Source: Aaosphaeria pasadenensis (lineage: Eukaryota > Ascomycota > Dothideomycetes > Pleosporales). Taken from it: a stretch of 64,000 bases of DNA. The translations under genes and the position numbers were made by a program. Under the pieces are notes generated by a model. It was not told the DNA's origin. It made no database searches and worked only from the letters and a program-made list of their open reading frames with translations. The DNA lies in the NCBI GenBank assembly GCA_022813625.1, contig JAKLMB010000008.1, positions 1,353,977 to 1,417,976 on the forward strand, read 5' to 3'. Position 1 is the stretch's first letter. Every line of letters starts with the position of its first letter. Below are positions 12,334-22,557 of this stretch, piece by piece.

Positions 12334-13263
12334 CTACGCCCCAATTGATGCATTGTCTTTTGTTTCCTCTATGATAGGACTACTGCTTTCCGCATCGTGA
12401 TGATTCCGCGAAAGGCTTTCCTCATCGTGATAATCCTGCGAAATGACCCATATTAACGAACCATCTTTACGTTTAACTTGACAAACTTCGAGTCTGGACA
12501 TTATGCTGCCCCCTTCAAGTGATTCTTTACTGGCTGTTTCCACTTTGAATTTCACATTCTCTTCCCCATTCTCCCTCTGTTCGTTGCCCTTCTGCTTATC
12601 CTTCTTCTGCTTATCCTTCTTCTGCTTATCCTGCTTGTTATTCTTCTGCTTGTGATCCTTCTTCTTATTGTCCTTCTGCTTGTTATACTTCGTCTTGTTG
12701 TACTTCTGCTTGTTGTCCTTCTCGTCGTCACTCTGCTCGTCGTCACTCTGCTCGTCGTCACTCTGCTCGTCGTCACTCTGCTCGTCGTCACTCTGCTCGT
12801 CGTCACTCTGCTCGTCGTCACTCTNNNNNNNNNNCTGCTCGTCGTCACTCTGCTCGTCGTCACTCTGCTCGTCGTCACTCTGCTCGTCGTCACTCTGCTC
12901 GTCGTCACTCTCCTCGCATGTTTTGCAACGCTGGCCCTTATCTAGGTTGCATGTCATATGTGATTCGTTGTTGCAACTCGCTGGGTGTATTTGTGATCCA
13001 ATATTCAAACGCTTAAAACAGACGTCGCAGAACATGGGGTCCTGCTGGAAGAAAAACTTCTTGCTCTTGCCTTGGAGATCGTTCATAGTCCGAAGATGTT
13101 CTTCCGACATGCCTGCGAACCCTTTTACTCGATCCTCTTCTGGGATTACGTGTAACACCTCATTGAGCAGTGGAAGATTGACCAAAGGGACCAGCATTTT
13201 TAGCCAGTTCTCTTTTGGGTCTTTCCTTGTCAATGTATCTAGAATAATTATTAGATCTTCCAT
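12334..13263 (-). CDS. Cys/His-cluster protein with SDDEQ minisatellite
   Basis: Single exon starting at ATG 13263 (MEDLIIILDTLTRKDPKENW); an earlier in-frame TTG at 13281 is not preferred because a TATA box (ctataaatag on the minus strand, 13301-13310) lies 38 bp upstream of the ATG. Residues about 75-115 hold a possible zinc-binding cluster: CDVCFKRL, then CNNESHMTC and CKTC. This is followed by many SDDEQ repeats encoded by a 15-bp minisatellite, then a K/N/Q-rich repeat (NKQKYNK, KQKDNKK) and an ordinary C-terminus. The 10-N gap falls inside the SDDEQ array, so the true repeat number and even the frame across it are unknown. No function is assigned. Confidence 0.6.
   Translation of the reverse strand: MEDLIIILDTLTRKDPKENWLKMLVPLVNLPLLNEVLHVIPEEDRVKGFAGMSEEHLRTMNDLQGKSKKFFFQQDPMFCDVCFKRLNIGSQIHPASCNNESHMTCNLDKGQRCKTCEESDDEQSDDEQSDDEQSDDEQSDDEQXXXXSDDEQSDDEQSDDEQSDDEQSDDEQSDDEQSDDEKDNKQKYNKTKYNKQKDNKKKDHKQKNNKQDKQKKDKQKKDKQKGNEQRENGEENVKFKVETASKESLEGGSIMSRLEVCQVKRKDGSLIWVISQDYHDEESLSRNHHDAESSSPIIEETKDNASIGA
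12721..12913. repeat. 15-bp minisatellite (SDDEQ) with assembly gap
   Basis: At least eleven near-identical copies of a 15-mer (plus strand ctgctcgtcgtcact) encode SDDEQ on the minus strand. Ten Ns at 12825-12834 interrupt the array and probably mark a collapsed repeat rather than a real 10-bp gap. Confidence 0.9.
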
Positions 13264-13617
13264 GGTGCTGAACAGTAACAAAGTGAACTGGACAAGCGCA
13301 CTATTTATAGTTTACGGAGGGTGCCGTTAAAAAGCTGAGGCGCCTTGGTATAAGTACCATGTATCAATCGACCCTGGCGGTATGTATGGAAGAACTCATT
13401 TGTAGTCTTGTTCGATGCGTTATATCACCATTTATTGGTGCTTTTGTCATTGTGTGTTTCTACGTCTCTCTTCTCAAGAGAATGCTTTGTTCCTGGAGCG
13501 GTGAAGCCGGAAAGCGCAGCGAATCATAGGTTTGGTCCAGCTACGCCGCTCCGACTGTGCCGACAGTTTTGTGATAAAGTTGATTCGCCCACTCTGTTAC
13601 GTTACGGCAACCTCAAC

Positions 13618-14931
13618 ATGGATTCACCACCAACCCTTCTTACTCTGCCGACTGAAGTGCGCCTTCTCGTGTACGAGTATTTATTGTCTCCAGCGCGTTA
13701 CATCAGTATTGGCAATTCCAATAATGCATGTATGTATGTCAGCATTCTTAGGGTTTGCAAACAGGTATATTACGAAGCATGTCCAATTCTATATTCCAAC
13801 GAACTCAGGTTCACGGCACCGCCTCACCTCTACCGGTTCCTAGGCGCGATTGGTTGCATCGAGAAGTCCGACCGCGCTCGCGTGCAAAAGATGACATTGC
13901 TTGTATCGCACTGTACCTGCGAACTTCCGTTAATGGAGCATGAGCGAAGCGATGCAACCTTTTTCATCCCAGCATTCTGTATCATGCGTTCAATAACGGT
14001 TAAGACGCGATGCGGCATATGCGAACTAAAAGAGACCAACAACACAATCCAGCTTCTCGCCGCTGATGAAAGAATACGGCAGCATTACGACAAAGGCCTT
14101 GTTTCTGGGGCATCAATCAGCTGGCACGGCAGCTTTGGATACGTTGAATATCTTACAACCCAGAAACATATCCAGTGGGGTCAAAATTTCGCAATAGAAG
14201 GAGGAGATTTACGCTATCGTCAAACAAGGACCACTCTCACGACGATTCCTAAATTCATCTTGTCACGTATCTTGGAGCTTGTGATTGGGCCTGCACAGGA
14301 AATTCAAATTCCGCGAGCGCAGAGAAACAATCATTCCGTGTGGATACCAAGGGGCTTGCAAGCTCATAGGATTCTGTTCGACGCTGCACAGTATCTTTTC
14401 TTCTCACAGAGTTCCATATTGGTGGATCTGGGCTCCTATCAAGAAACAAATAAGGCTAATGAGATTATCAACATCAACCACGACCGACTACAAGAGATCT
14501 TGCGCCAATTTTCTCGACTCGGGCTGAGAAAGATTATTTTCTCCCTCCATGTTCCCAGCTACTTGCTCGAAAACGTTCGGATACCAGCTGAGCCGTTCCT
14601 CTTCTACATGGAATGGGGACTCTCCGTGAAGGTGAGAATCTCAGGCCTAGATGCCGTCTGCACCACAAGTGGAGCAGAATTTCAAGAAAATATCTCTTCA
14701 TTACGGGCAAGGAACATGTGCCCAATGGTATCCCCAACACCTTTAGATCGACGATTAGGCCTGGGATACGAGGCCGTGGTTGATGGTCATGGAGCAGCTC
14801 GAAATATAGTGGCGGCCCCAGGAGCTTCATCTCTTCTCTTCGACTTTCCGACGGCAAGAGAATGCCATCGCGTCACGAAATTTCCGGATCTTTCCTATAA
14901 AGGTTGCGTTAAATGCGGAGTAGGTAATTAG
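13618..14931 (+). CDS. F-box-like (2EXR-type) protein
   Basis: Single exon, 437 residues. The first ATG before the conserved start is at 13618 (MDSPPTLLTLPTEVRLLVYE); the frame is open further upstream but lacks ATG. The LPTEVRLLVYEYLL motif followed by ILRVCKQVYYEACPILYSNE is the signature of the large fungal family of F-box-like/2EXR proteins. The remaining 350 residues match nothing I know. No frame damage is visible. Confidence 0.7.
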   Translation: MDSPPTLLTLPTEVRLLVYEYLLSPARYISIGNSNNACMYVSILRVCKQVYYEACPILYSNELRFTAPPHLYRFLGAIGCIEKSDRARVQKMTLLVSHCTCELPLMEHERSDATFFIPAFCIMRSITVKTRCGICELKETNNTIQLLAADERIRQHYDKGLVSGASISWHGSFGYVEYLTTQKHIQWGQNFAIEGGDLRYRQTRTTLTTIPKFILSRILELVIGPAQEIQIPRAQRNNHSVWIPRGLQAHRILFDAAQYLFFSQSSILVDLGSYQETNKANEIININHDRLQEILRQFSRLGLRKIIFSLHVPSYLLENVRIPAEPFLFYMEWGLSVKVRISGLDAVCTTSGAEFQENISSLRARNMCPMVSPTPLDRRLGLGYEAVVDGHGAARNIVAAPGASSLLFDFPTARECHRVTKFPDLSYKGCVKCGVGN

Positions 14932-15200
14932 TTCGTGAAAATTGAATTCTTTATGATCAAAGTCTATGTGTCTGCCTTTCTTGTCTTTACAAGTGACCGA
15001 TCAATATCCCAAGGGGACCATGTAACGTGCCTCCATATGGAGGAACCTGTTTCGCTGTCTCTGATCAATGAGTCTACCTTTCCGGCAGAACAAGTGTTGA
15101 TATTTGCAAAATGATACGTTGGCTGCACCAATAGTGACTGCCAAGCTTTGGAATGACATATAAAGCATCGGGTCTTGGATTTTCTCTCGGCAGACCCAGA

Positions 15201-15482
15201 ATGAATCTCATCAACCTTGTCGGCCTCGCGCAGGTTGCAGTTGGGGCGTATCTAGAAGTCACCGAACTTCCTACTAATGGAAGCGTCTTTACTATTCGAC
15301 TTATGCCAACGGGTACCTTGAATAGCAACTCCACCATCACCAACGTACCTCCGAAATGGGCCAATGTAACCAACATAACCACAAACCCACCTTCTCCGTC
15401 GGAAACTTTGGATAATATCTCACAAGGCTCACGTTATGGCCTGAGTGCATTATTTCTTGTTCTGATACTCATATATTTGTAG
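15201..15482 (+). CDS. Small GPI-anchored-type surface protein
   Basis: A 93-residue single-exon ORF. The N-terminus is a plausible signal peptide (MNLINLVGLAQVAVGAYLEV). The centre is rich in Ser/Thr/Asn with five N-glycosylation sequons (NGS, NST, NVT, NIT, NIS). The C-terminus is a hydrophobic tail (GLSALFLVLILIYL) that ends the protein directly, as in GPI-anchor signals. A TATA-like tgacatataaagc lies about 47 bp upstream. Probably a short cell-wall or plasma-membrane surface protein. It is convergent with the DUF1996 gene, 5 bp between stop codons. Confidence 0.6.
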   Translation: MNLINLVGLAQVAVGAYLEVTELPTNGSVFTIRLMPTGTLNSNSTITNVPPKWANVTNITTNPPSPSETLDNISQGSRYGLSALFLVLILIYL

Positions 15483-15487
15483 CTAGA

Positions 15488-16658
15488 TCAAGTAGACAAT
15501 TCAATCTGTCCACAAAGGCCGCTCTGAGGTCCCAGACAATTCTCTTGCTGGAGTTCAGCAGGAACACCAAGCTCGCACCTGTGAGCAATGGCTTCAGTCT
15601 GCAAGTGAAATATGGAACACTCTTCTATGCGTCCGGACTGGCTCGTGCAGCTGTGTATGGCATCACGCAAGATGTGACCTTTCCAGCCGTTGAGAAAATC
15701 CCCATGATAACTATTTCCTGCGGAAGGTTAGATCATGTTGACAAGTCTATGCCCTTAACCTACCTGTATCATCACCATTACTTAGCAAAAATCTTCCTTG
15801 CGAAGTTTTAAACCGTGTGGTATTCCAGGTTGTCTCATAATACAGCGACGGAACCCGTAACTCAAAACCATCAGGGCATTCACCTTCCATGAGTAGATCG
15901 GGGTACTTGAGATGTTCTTTATGATCAAAGGAGTCAACCCGACCGTCCCAACAAGAAGGAAACATTAGCTCAAGGCGAAGGCCGTCTCGGCACTGGTCAA
16001 TAAAGGCCTTATCTGGCAATGTGTGGCGCTCAAGTGCACCTTCTTGAGTTCCACCATAATTTAGGCAATTGAATCCTAAGGCCCTCTCCTGTAGTTCATT
16101 TTGCTGTTTCTCTTTGAATCCCCAAAACGACCGCGGTGGGTCAGTATCCGGAATTGTGGAATTGCGTCTCTTAGAATCTCCCGCTACCATGCGAAATCCA
16201 TGAGGGAATTCATGGATCGCTTGTCCGAACAGGAAGTAATAGCTTCTCAGTATAAGCAAATGAATGGAGATGCATGGGTACGTACATGGTCATTCCATTG
16301 GTTTGGGGAACAATCTCCACTGATTTATTCGGGTATTCAAACATCAGCGGTGGGGTCCAGTACACAGACATGTCTTGCCTCACTGCACAAGTCGTACAAT
16401 TTGATTCGACAAGATCGCTGTACGAGGTATTGAAGCGTAGGCCTGACTTGACATTAACGTTTACTATTCATCTGAATAAGTTATAAGTTTCGGGTACAGA
16501 CCGTTAGCACCATGAAGGACATGAGCATGCTCTGACGGCTTGCCAGGGGAAATGATGGGATCTATTCTGTGTACGCCGAGACGGCTGTGGCAAGGAAGTC
16601 TCCAGAAAGCAAAAGTAATTTGAGATAGGCAGACCAGAAGGAAACTTATAAGATACAT
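15488..16658 (-). CDS. Secreted DUF1996 protein
   Basis: Four minus-strand exons, 16658-16502, 16442-16286, 16242-15764 and 15717-15488, with introns of 59, 43 and 46 nt; all phases fit, giving 340 residues. Signal peptide MYLISFLLVCLSQITFA, then the family hallmarks in order: SEHAHVLHGANG, NCTTC, MSVYWTPPLMFE, GFRMVAGD, FPSCWDGRVDSFDHKEHLKY, and the C-terminal SNGDDTG…GDFLNGW. These match fungal DUF1996 domains, extracellular proteins of unknown biochemical role sometimes linked to WSC domains. Length equals a lone DUF1996 domain, so no domain is missing. A TATA-like ctatatac lies about 38 bp upstream. Confidence 0.9.
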
Positions 16659-16739
16659 TTTCGAGTCTTGATATGTAGTTGTGGCTGTGTCGCCCTATAT
16701 ACTGTCATTCTCATGCACAATTACCTTGAACAGGTGTCC

Positions 16740-18372
16740 CTAAAAAAGGTTTCGTCTTCTTTTTGCAGGTAAAACCCCCATTTGGTCGAACCTGCTTTCT
16801 AACTCATCTATTTGACGCTGCATGTTTCGTAACACATCCTCAGCGTCATCGCTATCATTTGGCCCTCCGATGAATCTTGTCTTGTGCCGTGCATCAGATC
16901 TTGTCTTGTATCGTGCATTAGTCCTTGTGTCTCTATACTTCGCTCCTTGACGACGTCGAGACTTCACGTCATTGCTAGTCCAGTACATGTCACCATCGGA
17001 GTCAGAATCACTCGTATAGACCTGACCACGTACGGCTTGCAGACGCTTACCAAAACCGCCATTTTGCAGCATGGGCCTTCGCGGTCTAACAGCTTCAAGA
17101 AATCTGTCAATGGCCTTTTGGGCGGGTCCCCGACCTTTGGCGTTAATGAAGGCTGACTTATTAATGAGTATCTCTTTTCCATCGATAAGTTTGACAAGAA
17201 GGACCATCAGAGAAATCTTATCAGGATCGTCTATGGAGTACTTGCGCGCAATCCCTAGCACCCGTTCAATTTTGTTTGCATCTTTACGACTAACCCTCTT
17301 ATCAATGCCATTGATGTCTGTTACTCTATCTGACTCGAAGTACTCATTAATAGAGCTCTCGAAGATCTCACCCGGGCTTACAATTGCGATTCGATTTAAG
17401 TTTTTTGTTTGCTTAACAATGAAATCTACTGGTGTCTCGACTGCGACAGCTTTGTGGGTGCCTTGCTCTCTTGAGGTTGTAGACAGTATGGATCTATGGC
17501 CGAGTATTTCGTACGATGCTAACAATTGTCCAAATGGCGAATCCGACGTGGAATCCGACTTGGAGTCCGACGTGGAATCCGACATGGAATCCGACATGGA
17601 CTTATCGTCAAGGTCCATGGCATCTGGATCGGGGATTGTGAATGTCCATGTAATTGGAAGTTGGCAACTGCGCAAATGGTCTCTCAACTTCTCTTTCTTT
17701 TGCTCGAGTTTCTTTAGCGCTCGTTTCTCTTTGTCGGGATCATTATCCTTCAAATATTTTAGCAAGCTTTGACGATCTCGGCTCATTTTCAGTAGAAAAT
17801 TGGTTGGAAGTATAGGGCATCTCGAGGACTTGCCCTCGGCTTGGTTCTGTTCGATCATCCTTTCATTGATTTTTTCGCATTCAGCAACAAGCTCTTCATT
17901 TCCGTTCAGTAATTCTTCGACTACTGGTCTGGCACGGTCGATAATCCCCTGCTGTTCATAGCTCAAGCTGTCCTCAATATCGTCAATTGCTTCAGACTCT
18001 GACCCCGATGCTCCAGATGCAAAGTCTTCACCCAGGTCCCCTTCTTCCGGCGCGCCGTCTCTCTCCCTCTTTTCGTCATATTTCCTCCGTTCTTCTGGGT
18101 TTGAAAGAACATCGAACGCGCGTTTGAGCCCTGAGCATAAGTTAGAACACTGTCTAGAAACCTTTCATCCTATTGAATTTACTTCGAAAAACCTTAGTGG
18201 AGTCTACATCAGGGTTTTTATCTGGATGAAGTATTTTTGATTTTTTATTCCACTGGCGCTTGATCTCTTGATTGGATGCATCTTGCTCCACATCAAGGAT
18301 CTCGTAATAGTCCTCCTTCCCCCACCTTAATATTCTCGTGATTTCATCTCTTTTCTCATTTCGTTTGCCCAT
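16740..18372 (-). CDS. J-domain protein with Ser/Asp repeats and novel C-terminus
   Basis: Two exons (18372-18183, 18130-16740) and a 52-nt intron with GTAAAT donor and CTAAC branch site give 526 residues. Residues about 20-85 are a J domain: YYEILDVEQDASNQEIKRQW, the HPD motif in KILHPDKNPD, and FDVLSNPEERRKYDE after the splice. A charged linker follows, then coiled-coil stretches, a MSDSMSDSTSDSKSDSTSDS repeat near residues 250-275, and an unrecognised globular segment (IVSPGEIFESSINEYFESD…ANKIERVLGIARKYSI). The C-terminus is basic. J domains stimulate Hsp70 ATPase; the fused C-terminal region presumably gives the client or site. A TATA box (ctataaataa, minus strand) lies about 41 bp upstream. 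Confidence 0.75.
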
Positions 18373-18543
18373 TTTATCGGAGTAAAGTCAGGTTACCCAA
18401 GTAGTGGAGCCGGTTATTTATAGTTCACAAGGCGGGCAAGATGAAGCATGCTGAAAAGGCAGGCAATAACGGCTTTTTTATTAGGCAGCATTTATATGAG
18501 GAGTTAATATTGTAGCCCTCCAAAGTAGCCAAGAACCTTTTCG

Positions 18544-19074
18544 TCATTCTGGTCTTGTTGGCAGACGCGGCATCTGGGAGGGCCAGGTCGGCATATTGCG
18601 ATTTGGGTCCATAGAAAAAGAAGAAGAAAGACCAACTGGGTCTGAATTCAATGCATCTTTGCGGCTCGGATCCATAGAAGAAGAAAGACTAACCGGTCCT
18701 GAATTCAATGCATCTACATTGCGACTATATTGGAGAGTCGGCGGTTTTGGAAGTATTGTAGACGATTCTCGTGGCTGATCTTTTCGCTTCGGGGTAAAGT
18801 CCTGCGGAGATTTGAAGATTGGAGCCGGGTACAACCGTTTCTACTATTGTTAGACGTACGGTAGGTTCAAGTAAGAGGAGCTAACCCAATCTTCCCGTGA
18901 GGGTGGAAAATTCTCCTCGTCTGGATGAGAGTTGTATATCACCAACGGCTGTCCTTTACGTGCAACCAAGACGAAGATCTTAACATCATACCGCTCATGA
19001 ATCTCATTACCGCGGCGGATGTAATTGTTTTTCCGTTTCCTGTATGACTCCTGGTCCAGCCTTGAGGAAGTCAT
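18544..19074 (-). CDS. MADS-box-like (SRF-type) protein
   Basis: Two exons (19074-18886, 18840-18544), intron 45 nt, about 161 residues. The N-terminus SYRKRKNNYIRRGNEIHERY followed by DVKIFVLVARKGQPLVIYNS has the spacing of a MADS/SRF domain: a basic helix with RKxN…RRGNEIHxxYD, then a hydrophobic beta strand. The following FPPSREDW…LYPAPIFKSPQDF resembles the short tail of small fungal SRF-like proteins. The tail carries two repeats of DALNS.PV.LSSS. The start at 19074 is preferred because a TATA box (ggtataaag on the minus strand, about 19111) sits 37 bp upstream. DNA binding is inferred from the family only; the match is divergent. Confidence 0.6.
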
Positions 19075-19110
19075 GTTTATTAGTCTAAAAAGGGTGGCAC
19101 GGCCAGCAGC

Positions 19111-19118
19111 TTTATACC
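19111..19118. promoter_or_regulatory. Shared TATA-like box between divergent starts
   Basis: tttatacc lies in the 101 bp between the start codons of the MADS-like gene (minus, 19074) and the ferric reductase gene (plus, 19176), in range for minus-strand transcription and possibly used both ways. Confidence 0.4.
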
Positions 19119-19175
19119 TTGTCGTGACTCGGCCTACAAAACGTAGCAATCGGGCTCCTTGTGCATGCAGCCACC

Positions 19176-21001
19176 ATGATGAGCACAACAGATTGGTACA
19201 TTATCATAGTGGGGGGAACTGCCACTCTTGTGTTAATCATCTTGCTGCTCTTATTTTGTTTGCAAGATATCACGCCGCACATTACATACATTCTCCTCAA
19301 GTACATCGTCTACAATGACATCCGCTTCTTTCGACAGTCATGGATCCGATTCTTGCGACGATTCTTTCCACAATCGTGGATTCAATTCTTTCAATCCCGA
19401 ATTCGATTGCCCGATGCTATCCTGTGGTCGATATGCATAACGGCAAATATAATCTGCTTAGCATGGAATTTCGATACAGTTGAGGGTTTAGGTACCCGTT
19501 CTGCATCGTTACTAGCTACCAACTTCATTCTACTCCAGCCGGGAGCTAGCATAGCCTCCGATCTTTTCCGCATCTCTTTACATACATATCACAGTGTGCA
19601 TCGTATTGTGGGTATCATCACTTGTTTAGAAGGCGTTTTACACGCCACTGTAGCATTTACAACTTCTCCACGACGACAAGACGTGTATGGTTGGGCTGGA
19701 GTAGCAGTAGGTGCGTTAGCATCTTGAAACTAACTATGGCTAATGACGAAAGGCCTTGACATGCCTTGGAATTGCAGTCCTCGTTTCATTTCTGCGACGA
19801 AAGGCATATGAACTCTTTCGAGGCTTACATCTCCTCACGTCCGCCATGATAGGTCTATCACTCTGGCTTCATATCGCTGAACCGACTATTGTACAAAGGA
19901 TACAGATCATTGCTGCAACAGTGCTATGGGGAGCGACACATCTATATCGAATTAGCAATTTAATGTATCGAAACACCCCGTGGAGTTCGCATCGAACTAC
20001 TATAGGCATCGTACCGTTTGGTAAGTCTCTTCAAGTCAATATCAAGCCCGGTAAACACTGGAAAGTTAAACCGGGCCAATATGTCTATCTCACCATTCCA
20101 TCGCTGAGCTTCACTTCGCGTATCCAGCGTCACCCGTTCATGGTGACGCCATCAAATGACTCGGACTCATTGGACATTGTAATCCAGCCACAGAATGGCT
20201 TTACGAAAAGATTATGTAACTCATCCAGCATTCCAAAGGCATGGATTGAGGGGCCGTACGGTCTTCCGTATTCCCTACATGACTTTGGGACGGTGGTTAT
20301 GTTTGCAAGTGGTATTGGGATTTCAGGGCATCTTCTATATCTACAGCAGCTATGCAACGACTACCAGGAGTACCGCATAAAGACAAGGGAGGTGCGTGTA
20401 ATCTGGATCGCCGACAATCCACATCAAGTAGAATTGGTAAAATCCTATATGGATCCGATCCTCATACAAGATAGAGATGGAAAGATTCAAATGGAAGACG
20501 AACCCGCGAATGAAACACTGAAATCAGACAGCCAAGCTGGAGTGTATGGTCTTGCAGGCCACCACCCAGGTACCCTACCCGTTCCAAAGGGTGAAGAAGT
20601 AAGATCAATTCTAGGAGCGAGTTTTTGTACTGACGACATGTAAGATCATACATGTAGATGTGTATCTTGACGAGTACGAAAATGTGCAGCCTCGTCGCGG
20701 AACAAGATTGGCTCTAATCCGAGGAAAGCCGGACATCAGAGAGTGGGTCCGGGATGTTGTGAGTTCAAGGACTGGGAAGATCATCATATCCAGTGAGTTT
20801 AAAATGGGACATGGAAGCATTCATCTCCTAATGTTACAAGCCTGCGTCTCCCCATTACTCGGGAACGACATCCGCCAAGCCGTCAGGCAGTGTATGCGTA
20901 AAGATGTAAGACTTGTTGAGTTGGACTTCCAGCCTGCAAACCACGGCTTCATTGATGAAGGACAAGACGATGGTCCGCGAGTTGGCGAAAAACCTGGGTA
21001 G
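19176..21001 (+). CDS. Ferric-chelate reductase / NOX-like transmembrane protein
   Basis: Four-exon model: 19176-19706, 19753-20590, 20658-20792, 20841-21001, about 554 residues. Multi-pass N-terminal half carries the haem-ligand histidines (LHTYHSVHRIVG…EGVLHATV and LHLLTSAMIGLSLWLHIAE). The FAD-binding part follows (VKPGQYVYLTIP…QRHPFMVTPSND) and then the NAD(P)H-binding part (GPYGLPY…VMFASGIGISGHL). The C-terminal exon (GKIIISTCVSPLLGNDIRQA) replaces the usual CGP-type strand. It should pass electrons from NAD(P)H via FAD and haem across the membrane to reduce Fe(III) or Cu(II). The donor of the second intron is uncertain (20591 or an alternative nearby); the others are clear. Confidence 0.8.
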
Positions 21002-21454
21002 CTAGAGATTTTCGATGTCATACCGCTCCATTTCGGTGTGAATGTTAACAGTCGAAACGTAATTCTGTAGTGTAACTTTTTGTTTCGCTTGGAGATTATC
21101 CACCGCCGTGCAAATTGATCGTGAAATGTCCCTGATGTCGTTGAGAGAGATGTCAGCTATTAGGCTAATGATAGATTGATGAAGTAGCTCCTGCGATATC
21201 TGTGTCACTGTATCCCGGAAGACCTCCGCATGCCGGAAGCATTCCCGATAGAAGGTAATCTCTAATCTGAGGTATCCATTGATTCGGGACAAGGTCTCTA
21301 TGTATTCCTCAGCGCTCTCGTGCCGTTTTGAGGAGCACATTTGCAGCGGCTCCATATCCACAGCTGCAGTGCATCCCCCGTTTGATCTTACAAGTTGATC
21401 AATATCATTGGCTTCCAGTGGCCGAAGACGTCGTCGTAAAAAAGCAGCTGCCAT
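21002..21454 (-). CDS. Hypothetical helical protein
   Basis: Single exon of 150 residues starting MAAAFLRRRLRPLEANDIDQ at 21454; a tata-rich box at 21491-21500 lies 38 bp upstream. Contains YLRLEITFYRECFRHAEVFR and other amphipathic helices. It is adjacent to the reductase gene tail to tail with no spacer between stop codons, and divergent to the kinase-like gene with 77 bp between start codons. I do not recognise the family; the composition and promoter support a real gene. Confidence 0.6.
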   Translation of the reverse strand: MAAAFLRRRLRPLEANDIDQLVRSNGGCTAAVDMEPLQMCSSKRHESAEEYIETLSRINGYLRLEITFYRECFRHAEVFRDTVTQISQELLHQSIISLIADISLNDIRDISRSICTAVDNLQAKQKVTLQNYVSTVNIHTEMERYDIENL

Positions 21455-21490
21455 GTGCGGACTGACCAAGAAATGACAGGTGGCAGATGT

Positions 21491-21500
21491 GATTTATATA
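21491..21500. promoter_or_regulatory. Nearly symmetric TATA box shared by divergent genes
   Basis: gatttatatatc lies between starts at 21454 (minus) and 21532 (plus), about 35-40 bp from each, and reads as a TATA box on both strands. It is the only such element in the 77-bp spacer. Confidence 0.5.
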
Positions 21501-21531
21501 TCGCCCTTGGGTCCGCCCTTACTTGGCCGTA

Positions 21532-22491
21532 ATGGCGTCGAATCACCGTGGTACGCTCTTCCCAACCGCAGAAGATTTTCAACATGTTTCCAGGCGCACT
21601 CATTCCGAAAGCAGGAAGTTTGCGAACGGTACTAAGCCACTTGATCTCGCACTAAAGCCAGCAACACCTTCCAAGGCGACCTACCTCGAGCCTAAGAGAA
21701 GAAACCCAGAAGAGAGCGGATACAAGTGTATTATGATGATGAAAATTGATCCAAGGGAACAAAAGTACTGCCTGGCCCAGACAACTCAATTAGACGTGGT
21801 GATGATAAGAAGATGGCCCATGGATAGGAATCGTCTCTGCTTAGTACGGCCAAATCGTCGCATTCTGAATTTCATAGAGGCATTCGAGTACAACAATTCA
21901 TTGTGGGTCGTGTATGATCGCCCTGGTGAATTCCTCCCGTGTGTCCTTCAATACACCAATATCGGCACTGGTGATATTCTTACCATTTCCCGGGAGGTAA
22001 AAAGGGATGACCTTATTTTCGCGCCTGTTGCTGATGCTGGCTAGATTTTACACGCTTTGCACGATCTAGCTCTTTCTGGTTTCGTCTTCCAGAGAATTGA
22101 TCCATGGAGCATTTGCATTTCACCTTGCGATGGACGCATCAAACTAGGTAAGAACGGCGTTTTCTAACAGGACATGCTGCTTATTTTCCCCTCAGCTATA
22201 GACGATTTACAATACCAGAACAAAAGCCCATTAAATTCTAAACCATTTGGTGCCCTATTGAAGGAGATGATGAAGTTAGTAGATAGAACTGAGGTGAACA
22301 ATGCACTGGAGGGCCTGATAAAGAAATGCACACATCACACTTTTGAGCAGCTACTAGAGGTAACAATTCGAACATTAGAGCTCGAAATAGCTACTGACCA
22401 TACCAGGATGCCGCTCTACAAGACTTGCCTAGAGCTCGTTCTCTCGTACCGCATGCATTGGTCATTGAAAGGGTGGTGTTACATGAAATAG
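21532..22491 (+). CDS. Protein-kinase-like fold protein, probably catalytically dead
   Basis: Three exons (21532-21996, 22045-22147, 22196-22491) with two 48-nt introns give 287 residues. The order resembles a eukaryotic kinase: RRNPEESGYKCIMMMKID, then RPNRRILNFIEAFEYNNSLW and VVYDR (hinge-like), ILHALHDLALSGFVFQRIDP followed by SICISPCDGRIKLA, where active kinases have HRD…N and DFG. Here the catalytic His-Arg-Asp is RID and there is no DFG, so a pseudokinase or kinase-derived scaffold is the best guess. The first intron removes what otherwise looks like an in-frame stop at 22042. Confidence 0.5.
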
Positions 22492-22557
22492 ATATTGGAC
22501 ATTTTGGTCCCGGAAGGGGCGTCTCCATATTAGACTTAGAGCAAGAGACACTTGAAT

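Noticed and set aside
12652..13330. Long plus-strand ORFs over the SDDEQ array (LLVVTL or CSSSL repeats)
   Set aside because: Antisense shadows of a 15-bp repeat, whose length keeps every frame open; no promoter or protein-like flanks.
22042..22044. In-frame TAG that seems to kill the kinase-like gene
   Set aside because: A 48-nt intron 21997-22044 (GTAAAA donor, GCTGAT branch, TAG acceptor) removes it in phase, and the next intron is also 48 nt.
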